DNA of 64,000 bases from Bacteroidaceae bacterium. GTDB taxonomy: Bacteria; Bacteroidota; Bacteroidia; Bacteroidales; Bacteroidaceae. Each line of letters starts with the position of its first letter. The stretch's first letter is position 1. The stretch lies in assembly GCA_017548075.1 (NCBI GenBank), contig JAFYNL010000041.1, positions 1-64,000 on the forward strand, written 5' to 3'. A program made the translations under genes and the position numbers. Below the pieces are notes generated by a model that searched no databases, had not been told where the DNA came from, and worked only from the letters and a program-made list of their open reading frames with translations. Of this stretch, positions 9,298 through 16,748 are shown one piece after another.

Positions 9298-10569
9298 TTA
9301 TTGGTTATATATAAATTTCTTTCCTTCCTTAATGTATATGGTCCCGTCTTTCAAACTGGACTTATTTACGCAGCGCCCCTGAAGATCATAGATATCATTT
9401 GCCATTATTACATTATTAATCGGGGCTATGACGTCGAAGTGCCCATCTGGAGGCAGGGCAAGAAAATGCCCTGGGTTCACATAGACTTTGTGCTTACCTA
9501 AGAGTTGACCTTCGGGCGACCATTGATAAAGATAGCCGGCACCTTCGAATGAACCAGCATCGGTGCCGTAGATATATCCAGTATAGGGATTCACATAAAT
9601 TCCATAAGGCTGACTCATGTCCTCAAAGTCTTCACTTAATGTGCCTGGCAATGCTTGCTCTATTCCACTATCTCCTTGGCTCTCCATCACAGCCTTGGGG
9701 TCAATTGTGAGAGTAGAGAACTCGTATTGCCCCGTAATATAGGAGAAAGCGGAACCTACTGCAAGGAACTTGCCGTCGATAGTCGTCGTGTTGTAAGTGA
9801 CAGGATAATCAAAGACGACGAAGCAATCTTCATCACTAAGCGCCTTCTCACAGTCGAAGATAATACCGCAAGGAGGTATCTCATAGTAGTCTCCAGGCGA
9901 ATTGATGCAGAGATATTGTCCGCTTTGCGACATCTCGCCATATAGGTTGGAAATGCCTGTGTCAATGTCCTTCTCCAAAGCCATCGTAGCAGCATTGATG
10001 ATGCTGACTGTTGTCTCGAATTCGTGGTCTTCTCCCACCCCACTATATCCGCCAGTATTGGCTACGAAAAGATGACCTTCGTAGAAAGCAATGCCTTCAG
10101 GTTCGTAGCCGACCTCGCAAGTGGCAACTACCTTGAAGTCACTGATGTCTATCTTTGCCACAAAGCCTTTGTCGAAATATACCGTACCATTGATCGTCTC
10201 GCACTCATGCCCGTAACTTGTGACATAGACGTATTCGCCATCAGTACAAAGTCTGCGATTGTTGGGAATATCTTCAGTAGCAGCAACTGCCTTACCTTCT
10301 GGAGTAATAAACTGCACGATGTTCGACCAGTTAATGGCAATGGCAATGAGATTATCGTTGATTTGTATGATGTCGTTAGGCGTGTCGCCAAGTTTCGTGC
10401 CATTCACGTCACGAAACCACTGGTTGCTTATCACTTGCCCGTCCTCAAAGTAAGTCAAGCGGCCATTGTCGGATTGCCACATCCCTTCGTTCAGGAGGAT
10501 AATCTTCTCCTGCGCGCACACGCTATATATATATAATGTAAGGCTGAGCAGTGTAAAGAGTCTTTTCAT
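9298..10569 (-). CDS. BtuG-like secreted beta-propeller, probable surface B12-binding protein
   Basis: The 423-residue protein has a signal peptide (cleavage near VCAQ) followed by a YncE-like beta-propeller: repeated blade segments such as CTDGEYVYVTSYG, PEGIAFYEGHLFVANTGGY and YGIYVNPYTGYIYGTD. BtuG proteins are propellers that sit on BtuB at the cell surface and bind cobalamin very tightly. The ATGA overlap with the btuB stop shows translational coupling and supports this role. BtuG of Bacteroides is a lipoprotein, but no good lipobox is present here (YSVC). Instead the C-terminus, DIYDLQGRCV and then IYIKEGKKFIYNQ, resembles the secretion tails of its neighbours. B12 binding is inferred from context. 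Confidence 0.75.
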   Translation of the reverse strand: MKRLFTLLSLTLYIYSVCAQEKIILLNEGMWQSDNGRLTYFEDGQVISNQWFRDVNGTKLGDTPNDIIQINDNLIAIAINWSNIVQFITPEGKAVAATEDIPNNRRLCTDGEYVYVTSYGHECETINGTVYFDKGFVAKIDISDFKVVATCEVGYEPEGIAFYEGHLFVANTGGYSGVGEDHEFETTVSIINAATMALEKDIDTGISNLYGEMSQSGQYLCINSPGDYYEIPPCGIIFDCEKALSDEDCFVVFDYPVTYNTTTIDGKFLAVGSAFSYITGQYEFSTLTIDPKAVMESQGDSGIEQALPGTLSEDFEDMSQPYGIYVNPYTGYIYGTDAGSFEGAGYLYQWSPEGQLLGKHKVYVNPGHFLALPPDGHFDVIAPINNVIMANDIYDLQGRCVNKSSLKDGTIYIKEGKKFIYNQ

Positions 10570-12569
10570 ATGCCAAATGATAATGTAAGTTTATAGTTAC
10601 GACCAGGCATCGGATAGCGAGGTAAATGTTCGTATTGTATGTCGAGTACGTCGCATACCTCCAAGCAAAGACCTATCAAAGTCTTCTTGATGTTATGGGT
10701 GTAAGAGAGTTTCATGTCAACATTATGATAAGGCTCCAGAATGTCTTCAGGATCTGCCTTGCTCCACATTCTTTCACCTACATAAAGATAAGAGGTCGTG
10801 AACTGAAGTGACCGCCAACCTGCAATGCCTGTAATGCCCGAAGAGAATGTCGGCGAATAGCATATTGGCTTGTTGTACATATCTTCATCATCCGGATCTG
10901 TCCTGTCAACGTCCTTTTGCCAAGTGAGTGAAGTAAGCAAAGAAAAGTTCCAACCTTTTATTTGATAATGACCTTTGAGTGTCGCATTCAGTCCTCGACA
11001 GAAAGTATAGCCGTAGTTCATCATCGACCAGGTGTATGTGCCTTTCAAAGGCAAACAGACAATGCGGTTCTCTATCTTGTTCTGATAGATGTCGGCCTGA
11101 GCATCGACTGCCCAATGCTTGTCGTTCCAATGGTATTCTGCGCCAAAGTTAAGTTGCTTGGTGTACTCAGGCTTCAGATTCCTATTGCCTACCTGCGTAT
11201 AATATAGGTCGTTGAGGGTCGGAGCACGGAAGATTTCTTTATACCAACATCGAAGAGTTATGTCGCAAAAAGTGTATGCCAATGACACTGCAGGCGTCCA
11301 TCTATCTAAAGGCTCTGCTGCTCCAGCATTGGCAAAGGTCCAGTCGCTATAGCGTTGATGAAGTGCAGAAGCTGCAGCCTGAATGTTGTGCCAGTTCATT
11401 TGTGCGGCAAAGACAAGTTTCTGATCCACTCGTTCCACATCGTCGAACCGCTTCAGATCTGCCTTTAAGATGCTGTATCTGATATCGTAACTTGATGAGA
11501 GCGACAGCCATGACCAAGGCATATAGGCAGCACAGAGCGCTCCATAAGCATCCTGTTGTCGGTAGTGATTATTGACGCGAGCCGTGTTCTGGTTCTCCGG
11601 ATAATCTGTGCAATAACGCAGATACTCGTTTGTATATTTGGTATTCGCTTTGAAGAGTAGTTTTTTGAAAAACCTTTCCTGATAGCTTGCCTGCACAAAG
11701 AAGTCTCGGTCCCATTCTCTGCCCACATTCGTGTATTTGTCGCTCAAGCGACGCACAATTCCACCTGGGCAACCTCGTTCGGAGTCATAATAATAAATAT
11801 GTGACGAGAAACCTCCCTTGAACAAAGCAGCCTCGATGCGACCATAGCGAATGTCACTATTGGCGCGTTTGCCGACTGTGTCCTCATATTCCGAATGATA
11901 GCGGAAAGGATAGTTGCCTCGACTTGAGCAATATTCTCCATCTATGAAGCCTTGCCAGCCTCGCCAATTGAACTGTCCGTTCGCCTTTGCCATCCAAGTG
12001 AAGAACGAAGCATTGCGCAACTGCACAGAAAGCGAGTCGTGAGTAGGTCTCCTGGTTTGCAAATAAACCGTTGCACCAGAAGCATATTCGCTTGCTGACT
12101 GGCAATAGTCGAGTTTGTTGGCGTTATAGAGAGATACTGACTCCATTGAGGAGAGCGAGAACTTTCCCAGGTCAACGGTACCGTTCTGAGCGTTTGTGAT
12201 ACGAATGCCGTCAACATAGACGCCAACATGCTGAGCACCTAACGAACGAACATTGATGGTCTTTAAACCTCCAAGCCCTCCATAGTCCTTAATCTGCACG
12301 CCAGAAAAGTACTTCAAAGCATCGGCAACCGAAGTCGTGCTGAGAGCCTGCAAGTCAGCACCGCTAAGTGTTTGCGAAGTAGCAATCGTCCTGACGGGCT
12401 GCTTAGCAGCAACCGTCACCTCATACAACTGCCGAATGCTGTCTTTTTCTCCTCCCCCCTGGGGGAGGTCGGGAAGGGGCTGTGGATTCTGCGCACTGGC
12501 ACTTGCTGTCACAGCAAATGCCAATACGGTAGCCAGAATCGCTAGCAGATAGTAATTACATTTATTCAT
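10566..12569 (-). CDS. btuB: TonB-dependent vitamin B12 receptor BtuB
   Basis: The 667-residue outer-membrane receptor carries cobalamin into the periplasm using TonB energy. A signal peptide ends near ASASAQ, a TonB-box-like LYEVTVAA follows near residue 48, then the plug domain (LSTTSVADALKYFSGVQIKD; VRSLGAQHVGVYVDGIRI) and a 22-strand-type barrel with an aromatic-poor end (KLTLSFGI). The cobalamin riboswitch directly upstream identifies the substrate. The linker QPLPDLPQGGGE between signal peptide and TonB box is encoded by a GC-rich palindromic repeat (12449-12486) related to intergenic repeats nearby, suggesting repeat insertion into the coding region. It is followed by an ATGA-coupled BtuG-like gene. 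Confidence 0.92.
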   Translation of the reverse strand: MNKCNYYLLAILATVLAFAVTASASAQNPQPLPDLPQGGGEKDSIRQLYEVTVAAKQPVRTIATSQTLSGADLQALSTTSVADALKYFSGVQIKDYGGLGGLKTINVRSLGAQHVGVYVDGIRITNAQNGTVDLGKFSLSSMESVSLYNANKLDYCQSASEYASGATVYLQTRRPTHDSLSVQLRNASFFTWMAKANGQFNWRGWQGFIDGEYCSSRGNYPFRYHSEYEDTVGKRANSDIRYGRIEAALFKGGFSSHIYYYDSERGCPGGIVRRLSDKYTNVGREWDRDFFVQASYQERFFKKLLFKANTKYTNEYLRYCTDYPENQNTARVNNHYRQQDAYGALCAAYMPWSWLSLSSSYDIRYSILKADLKRFDDVERVDQKLVFAAQMNWHNIQAAASALHQRYSDWTFANAGAAEPLDRWTPAVSLAYTFCDITLRCWYKEIFRAPTLNDLYYTQVGNRNLKPEYTKQLNFGAEYHWNDKHWAVDAQADIYQNKIENRIVCLPLKGTYTWSMMNYGYTFCRGLNATLKGHYQIKGWNFSLLTSLTWQKDVDRTDPDDEDMYNKPICYSPTFSSGITGIAGWRSLQFTTSYLYVGERMWSKADPEDILEPYHNVDMKLSYTHNIKKTLIGLCLEVCDVLDIQYEHLPRYPMPGRNYKLTLSFGI
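12449..12486. repeat. GC-rich palindromic repeat inside btuB
   Basis: CCTCCCCCCTGGGGGAGG is followed by TCGGGAAGGGGCTGTGG. It resembles the copies at 12856, 13003 and 16473 (a pyrimidine-rich stem followed by a TTAGGGAGAGGCT-like tail). Here it is in frame and encodes the linker after the BtuB signal peptide. Confidence 0.6.
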
Positions 12570-12708
12570 TGAACACTAAACATTGAAGACACACCACAGC
12601 GAATCGCTATTTTAGCAATTGCTCAGGTGAGAAAAGGAAACATAATTCTTCACTTTTCACTCTTCATTTTTCACTTATTCTTCATCCTTGTCCCGAGGAT
12701 GCGTCTTT

Positions 12709-12909
12709 ATTTGCGAAATGGCAGGTTTCCTGGCTTTTGCCCGGCAACGCGTCTTCCCAGGAAGTTGTCCCAGTGACGTTTCTTATGCGCTGCACTCAAA
12801 AGGCAAATACAGTAGCGGGCACTGCTCCGGTCTTCCACCGGATTCCCTCTCTACCTAACCTCCTCTCTCCCCCTAAAGGGGGCTGGGGGGTCTCGGTATC
12901 ACCAAATGC
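12709..12909 (-). promoter_or_regulatory. Cobalamin riboswitch upstream of btuB
   Basis: On the minus strand the conserved blocks occur in order: GGTGATACC, then GGGAATCCGGTGGAAG, CCGGAGCAGTGCCCGCTACT, GGGAAG, and the B12-box GCCAGGAAACCTGCC. ATTTG near the start can pair with CAAAT near the end as P1. Binding of adenosylcobalamin normally represses the downstream operon, so btuB, the two surface proteins and the small peptide should be made when B12 is scarce. A hairpin CATCC...GGATG just downstream, near 12682-12700, may belong to the expression platform. The arm between GGTGATACC and GGGAATCC carries a GC-rich repeat copy. Confidence 0.93.
12856..12893. repeat. GC-rich palindromic repeat within the riboswitch arm
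   Basis: CCTCCTCTCTCCCCC, TAAA, GGGGGCTGGGGGG form a palindromic copy of the repeat type also found in the btuB coding region and beside the small peptide genes. It occupies a peripheral, normally variable arm of the cobalamin riboswitch, leaving the conserved core blocks intact. Confidence 0.6.
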
Positions 12910-12913
12910 ACTG

Positions 12914-12944
12914 CAAATTTACGACTATTTATGCAATACTGCAA
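12914..12944 (-). promoter_or_regulatory. Promoter of the B12 operon
   Basis: On the minus strand TTG, a 20-nt gap and TAAATTTG match the Bacteroidota promoter boxes. The predicted start near 12908 falls at the 5' edge of the riboswitch. Confidence 0.75.
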
Positions 12945-12954
12945 GAAAAAGAAC

Positions 12955-12988
12955 AAAAAAAGCCCGCCTGACCAAAGTCAAGCGGACT
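12955..12988 (-). terminator. Intrinsic terminator after the first adhesin/peptide cassette
   Basis: On the minus strand AGTCCGCTTGAC, TTTG and GTCAGGCGGGCT form a 12-bp stem with two G-T pairs followed by a run of T. It ends the 13253/13036 transcript just before the B12 promoter. A nearly identical copy lies at 16431. Confidence 0.88.
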
Positions 12989-13033
12989 CTTTTATCTATT
13001 CCCTTTCCTTTAGGAGAGGGTTAGGGAGAGGCT
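12961..13033. repeat. 73-bp duplicated segment, copy 1
   Basis: This block, terminator stem plus a TTAGGGAGAGGCT-type repeat, matches 16431-16503 with 2 mismatches in 73 aligned bases and no gaps. Both copies sit immediately after an MKKTY peptide gene, marking duplication of the whole cassette end. Confidence 0.85.
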
Positions 13034-13035
13034 TT

Positions 13036-13239
13036 TTACCATTCGTTGTCCCAAAGGGTTTGAGAGGTAACAGCTTTCCCGAGGAAACCTTCGTTTTCTC
13101 CGGCCTCGCCGCCATAATCAATATCGGTTTCGCTATTAGGATTGCCATCACCATCTATAGCGGTAATACTCGTACAAATGATGCTTGTAAGCTGCAATGA
13201 TACGGCAAGCATCTCGGGTGTCATATATGTCTTTTTCAT
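13036..13239 (-). CDS. Small MKKTY-family peptide
   Basis: The 67-residue peptide starts MKKTYMTPEMLAVSLQ and ends AVTSQTLWDNEW. Its N-terminus is identical for 13 residues to that of the peptide at 16506, while the Gly/Asp-rich middle differs. It follows the large adhesin gene by 13 nt. An exceptional GGAGG ribosome-binding site touches the adhesin stop codon and lies 8 nt before the ATG, in a group of bacteria where such sites are rare. There is no signal peptide. The function is not known, and the pairing with an NGKK-tailed secreted protein is repeated at three other loci. Confidence 0.75.
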   Translation of the reverse strand: MKKTYMTPEMLAVSLQLTSIICTSITAIDGDGNPNSETDIDYGGEAGENEGFLGKAVTSQTLWDNEW

Positions 13240-13252
13240 TGTTTAATCCTCC

Positions 13253-16060
13253 TTACTTAAGAATTTTTTTACCATTGTTGATATAGATACCCTTCTGGCT
13301 GGGCTTGCCATTCAGCTTGCGACCATTGAGGTCGTACCATGCACCAGTAGTCTCGACATCGAAGAGTTCTTCAATACCTGTTGGATCCTCTCCATCAAGG
13401 TCTACTACCAACTCCTTAATCTCACCCGCTTGGGCACTTGCAGAAGCTACGGTAATACCTACAAGTTCGAAATAAGCACGCTGTGCATTACAATAAGAAG
13501 TAGCGCTAGGATATTTGAGGCTCTTTCCGTTAGCACCCATGAAGAGGAAGCTTCTTGGATTCTCAAAATCTTTACCTTCCAACCTATTATAGGTACCCTT
13601 GAAGGTGACAGACATACCATCGCCAAGTTCACATTCAACAGGATTCATACCCCTTCTTATCGTTACCTTCTGAACTTTAAGTTCATTGTCTGTGATGTCA
13701 GCATTTGGCTTAACAATGTAAGGTGTACCGGCAATGAGCTCGGTGATAGTACCTGGGTTAGTGAAGCTCAGAACCAACGTAGTACCATCAAGTTCTGCGT
13801 CCTGTAATGTGCGAATGTCAGCACTAGCCAATGAGGTACCAGCGAGGGGTACATCGAAGGGCAGGCACAGAGTGTTCCACAGACCTCCTTTGAGTGTACG
13901 ACCAGGAAGACTTACGTTAACGTCAACCAGACCATGGAGAGCATCAATAATCTTCTTATTCTGTCCATCATCTGCAAGCGAAAGATTATCCATTGGCAAA
14001 GTCTTGAAGGTTGCGTCAGGTGTTACAGCGTCAGCTTCACCACTCATGTGACCAATGATTCTATAGGTATACGTTGTATTGGGTATAAGGTCTACCAAAT
14101 TCACAGAAGCATAGCCTTCATTATTTCCAGTAATATTAGAAACCACATACCATCCTTCAGCATTAACTTCGTCTTCTTCTGGGTCAGGTACTTCGTCAGG
14201 ACCAAAGATACCGAAATCGTCAATCATAAGGTAGTTGTGGTCTTCACACTGATGGTGGATGGCAATATAACCCTTCTTGCCAACTAAGTTATCGTTCACT
14301 GGTATTGAAACTCTAACCCAACCATCGATATGGTCAGCGGCTGCCATTGCACGCAATACCGTTCCACTGTTAAAGTTAGCAATTGTATTGCCTTCAAGAG
14401 AAAGTCTAACTTCATAGAGGTCGGGATAGCCAGGATTCGTACGTACCCAGAACTTCACCCAATTACCAAGGGTTACCTGAGGAGTTACAAGCCAGTTGTC
14501 GGCATTAATAGGTGTAGATGTGCCACCGAGCTTCATCCAACTCCTTGCCATAGCCACATTAGTTCCACTGTGTGCAGTGAACTTTAATCCGTCGGATGGA
14601 TCATCGTCTTGCCAACCTTGATATTGGGTATTACCAGTCCCCTGAGTATAGGTTGTCCATTTTGCAGAAATCTTATTCTCGAAGTCATCGAACCAAAATT
14701 CAGGTCCGTCTTTCACTTCAGACTTATACCAAACCTCATAGTTGTTGCTTAAGCCCCACCAACTGATGGTAGCAGTTTGCTCTCCTATTGGCTCTACCAC
14801 AACTTCAGCAGGAACAGGGTTCTTGCTTGTAGTAGAGAAGCGGGTGCCTACCCAATTACTTGTATTTTCACCATCAACAGCCTGAACGCAAACCTGATAG
14901 CCAGTTTGCTCGTCAAGGCCAGTCAAAACCTTAGTTAATCCAGTAACACCAGTGTTTTCAGTCCAACCACCAACTGCAGCAGGTTGCTGAATAGAAATGT
15001 CGTCAACACAGAGCAAATCCTGATCGTAACAATCGTAGTGACGGATAGCTACATAACCTTCCTGTCCGTCGTATGCACTCAAATCAAACACATATAATGT
15101 CCACTCTGAAGTAGCAGTCTTTTGCTCACCAACCATTGTGAAAGCAGATGCACTTGTATTGTTTGTGGTAGAAACAAACACACCAAATTTTTCTGCACAG
15201 TCAGCAGGGTCCATACCCTTTGCCCAGAAACTGATGGTACCGCCCAATGTAACCTTAGGAGAAACAAGATAGTTGTCTGGTTCAATAGGTTTATTGCCAA
15301 AGGTGTTGTCAGTACTATTGGAAGTATAAGAACCGGAGATTACAAAATCGGCTGAGCCGCCATGGCCAAGTCCATATTGCTTATTTTCATCAGCCTTGTA
15401 TGAGCGATAAGTCTGGTCTATTGAGTTAAGCGCCCATTTGAATTTGGTACCATGGTATTGTTCTGTGTTACTTTGATCACTAGTCCATGCAGTGAAAGTA
15501 GTCCAGTTCTCCCAGCCAGCATCGAAAGTATAGGTTGTCGTTGTATTCGCACCTTCCTTTCTGTACCTCACGTTGTAAGAGGAAGCATTATCATTCCAAC
15601 TTACAGTTGCGCTATTAGGACCAATCTTTTTGACCGCAATGTCTGTTGGGTCGTCTGCACCTACAAATTTAGCCCAGAGTTTTCCTTCTGTTGCACTACC
15701 AGAGGAAGTTGCTGAAGTAGTCACTGAATAGGTGTAAGAGGCATTTGTTGAAACTGCGCTGCCTGTACAATCTGCATTATCAAACCAACCAGCAAAAGAG
15801 TAACCGCCATTAGCCTGTGCATACACATAATAGGTGTGTGTGACAGAATTACCTTGGCTACTGGAATTGTTAGTAGCTGTATAAGAACCGGTTTGATAGT
15901 TAGGATTGTTAGTACTTGAAGTACTTGCATAAACCTTTCCCTGTCCAACAGCTGTGACTGTCATCTTGGAATAATAGGTGTTGTTGTTTGCCCAAGAAGA
16001 CAAGCTCATGGTGAACATCACCACCATTAGACTTAGAAGCCTAGTAAATTTTACATTCAT
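13253..16060 (-). CDS. Secreted adhesin-like protein with two choice-of-anchor-J / cleaved-adhesin domains
   Basis: The 935-residue protein has a signal peptide (ending SSWANN). The order is then: an InlB-like repeat (GGYSFAGWFDNADCTG, near residue 90-130), a fibronectin-III-like segment, a first galactose-binding-like 'choice-of-anchor J' domain (DNYLVSPKVTLGGTISFWAKG to LLCVDDISI), a second FnIII segment, a second such domain (DNWLVTPQVTLGNWVKFWVR to YLMIDDFGIF), FnIII, and a C-terminal domain with GGLWNTLCLPFDVP. It ends KGIYINNGKKILK. These domains occur in gingipain-type adhesins and bind surfaces or glycans. It is a tandem paralogue of the protein at 16749, with a matching promoter and terminator. 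The target is unknown. Confidence 0.82.
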   Translation of the reverse strand: MNVKFTRLLSLMVVMFTMSLSSWANNNTYYSKMTVTAVGQGKVYASTSSTNNPNYQTGSYTATNNSSSQGNSVTHTYYVYAQANGGYSFAGWFDNADCTGSAVSTNASYTYSVTTSATSSGSATEGKLWAKFVGADDPTDIAVKKIGPNSATVSWNDNASSYNVRYRKEGANTTTTYTFDAGWENWTTFTAWTSDQSNTEQYHGTKFKWALNSIDQTYRSYKADENKQYGLGHGGSADFVISGSYTSNSTDNTFGNKPIEPDNYLVSPKVTLGGTISFWAKGMDPADCAEKFGVFVSTTNNTSASAFTMVGEQKTATSEWTLYVFDLSAYDGQEGYVAIRHYDCYDQDLLCVDDISIQQPAAVGGWTENTGVTGLTKVLTGLDEQTGYQVCVQAVDGENTSNWVGTRFSTTSKNPVPAEVVVEPIGEQTATISWWGLSNNYEVWYKSEVKDGPEFWFDDFENKISAKWTTYTQGTGNTQYQGWQDDDPSDGLKFTAHSGTNVAMARSWMKLGGTSTPINADNWLVTPQVTLGNWVKFWVRTNPGYPDLYEVRLSLEGNTIANFNSGTVLRAMAAADHIDGWVRVSIPVNDNLVGKKGYIAIHHQCEDHNYLMIDDFGIFGPDEVPDPEEDEVNAEGWYVVSNITGNNEGYASVNLVDLIPNTTYTYRIIGHMSGEADAVTPDATFKTLPMDNLSLADDGQNKKIIDALHGLVDVNVSLPGRTLKGGLWNTLCLPFDVPLAGTSLASADIRTLQDAELDGTTLVLSFTNPGTITELIAGTPYIVKPNADITDNELKVQKVTIRRGMNPVECELGDGMSVTFKGTYNRLEGKDFENPRSFLFMGANGKSLKYPSATSYCNAQRAYFELVGITVASASAQAGEIKELVVDLDGEDPTGIEELFDVETTGAWYDLNGRKLNGKPSQKGIYINNGKKILK

Positions 16061-16154
16061 TTTCGTTTAGATTTTAGTTATTAATAGGTTAATTATTTTA
16101 TCAATTGGTACTATTTCCTTGTCATTACGCACTAAAAAAAACACTAATCAGTTG

Positions 16155-16185
16155 CAAAGTTACGATTCTTTTTACAGATACACAA
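16155..16185 (-). promoter_or_regulatory. Promoter of the first adhesin/peptide cassette
   Basis: On the minus strand TTG, 20 nt and TAACTTTG fit the Bacteroidota promoter. The surrounding sequence is clearly similar to that at 19331, so the promoter region was duplicated with the gene. Confidence 0.75.
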
Positions 16186-16258
16186 CATTCTCACTAAAAA
16201 ATTTTAAAAATCATTAAATAATTTATTTCAATTATAAATAAGAGAGGAGGCTAAACAC

Positions 16259-16398
16259 GCCACAGTTAAATCGCAAACGACCTTAAGGTATATCGTCGGA
16301 GACCTTAAGGTAAATCGCCAACGACACACGTTAACTTTGCCCTCGTAACACGTGAAGCTTTAGCTCGACGCATGTCAAGTTTGCAAACCACCCTGCAT
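16259..16398. repeat. 22-bp tandem repeat array C (6 units)
   Basis: Units start at 16259, 16281, 16303, 16325, 16347 and 16369, each 22 nt, then CCCTGCAT. Two units carry CCTTAAGGTA in place of the usual core, and later ones carry ACACGTTAACTTTG, the reverse-complement form. The array lies between the terminator of one cassette and the promoter of the next, so it is probably not in a mature transcript. Confidence 0.8.
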
Positions 16399-16430
16399 AT
16401 ACATTATATATTATATTTTATAAATAATAA

Positions 16431-16503
16431 AGTCCGCCTGACCAAAGTCAAGCGGACTCTTTTATCTATTCCCTTTCCTTCAGGAGAGGGTTAGGGAGAG
16501 GCT
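16431..16503 (-). terminator. Intrinsic terminator and 73-bp duplicated segment, copy 2
   Basis: On the minus strand AGTCCGCTTGAC, TTTG and GTCAGGCGGACT form a 12-bp stem followed by a T-rich tract. The block with the adjoining TTAGGGAGAGGCT repeat differs at only 2 of 73 positions from 12961-13033. Confidence 0.85.
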
Positions 16504-16505
16504 AT

Positions 16506-16715
16506 TTACCACTCGTTGTTCCAAAGATCTTGAGAGGTGAAACCCTTAGCGAGACCACCATCATATCCACCTACTGTAGTATCGTCTTCACCGCCATAAG
16601 TAATATCTGGATCGGTGCTACCTCCTGTAGTGATTTTGTTGAAACTTTCTGCCAACATATCCTGCTGCTGCAATGTTACAGCCAGCATCTCGGGTGTCAT
16701 ATATGTCTTTTTCAT
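16506..16715 (-). CDS. Small MKKTY-family peptide
   Basis: The 69-residue peptide starts MKKTYMTPEMLAVTLQQQDM and ends GFTSQDLWNNEW, with a Gly/Asp/Thr-rich middle. It follows the adhesin gene at 16749 by 33 nt and precedes a copy of the cassette terminator. It is the closest relative of the 13036 peptide. The leader-like N-terminus, variable middle and conserved Trp-containing C-terminus are clear from comparing the four copies. The function is unknown. Confidence 0.75.
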   Translation of the reverse strand: MKKTYMTPEMLAVTLQQQDMLAESFNKITTGGSTDPDITYGGEDDTTVGGYDGGLAKGFTSQDLWNNEW

Positions 16716-16748
16716 TTTTCTTGAGAATTAGAAGTTGTGAATACCTTA

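Noticed and set aside
12640..12690. TTCACTTTTCACTCTTCATTTTTCAC tract (given here as its parts TTCACTTTTCAC and TCTTCATTTTTCAC) as a regulatory array
   Set aside because: It is a short low-complexity tract of a kind often seen between genes in this phylum, without a fixed period, and lies between the riboswitch and the btuB start.
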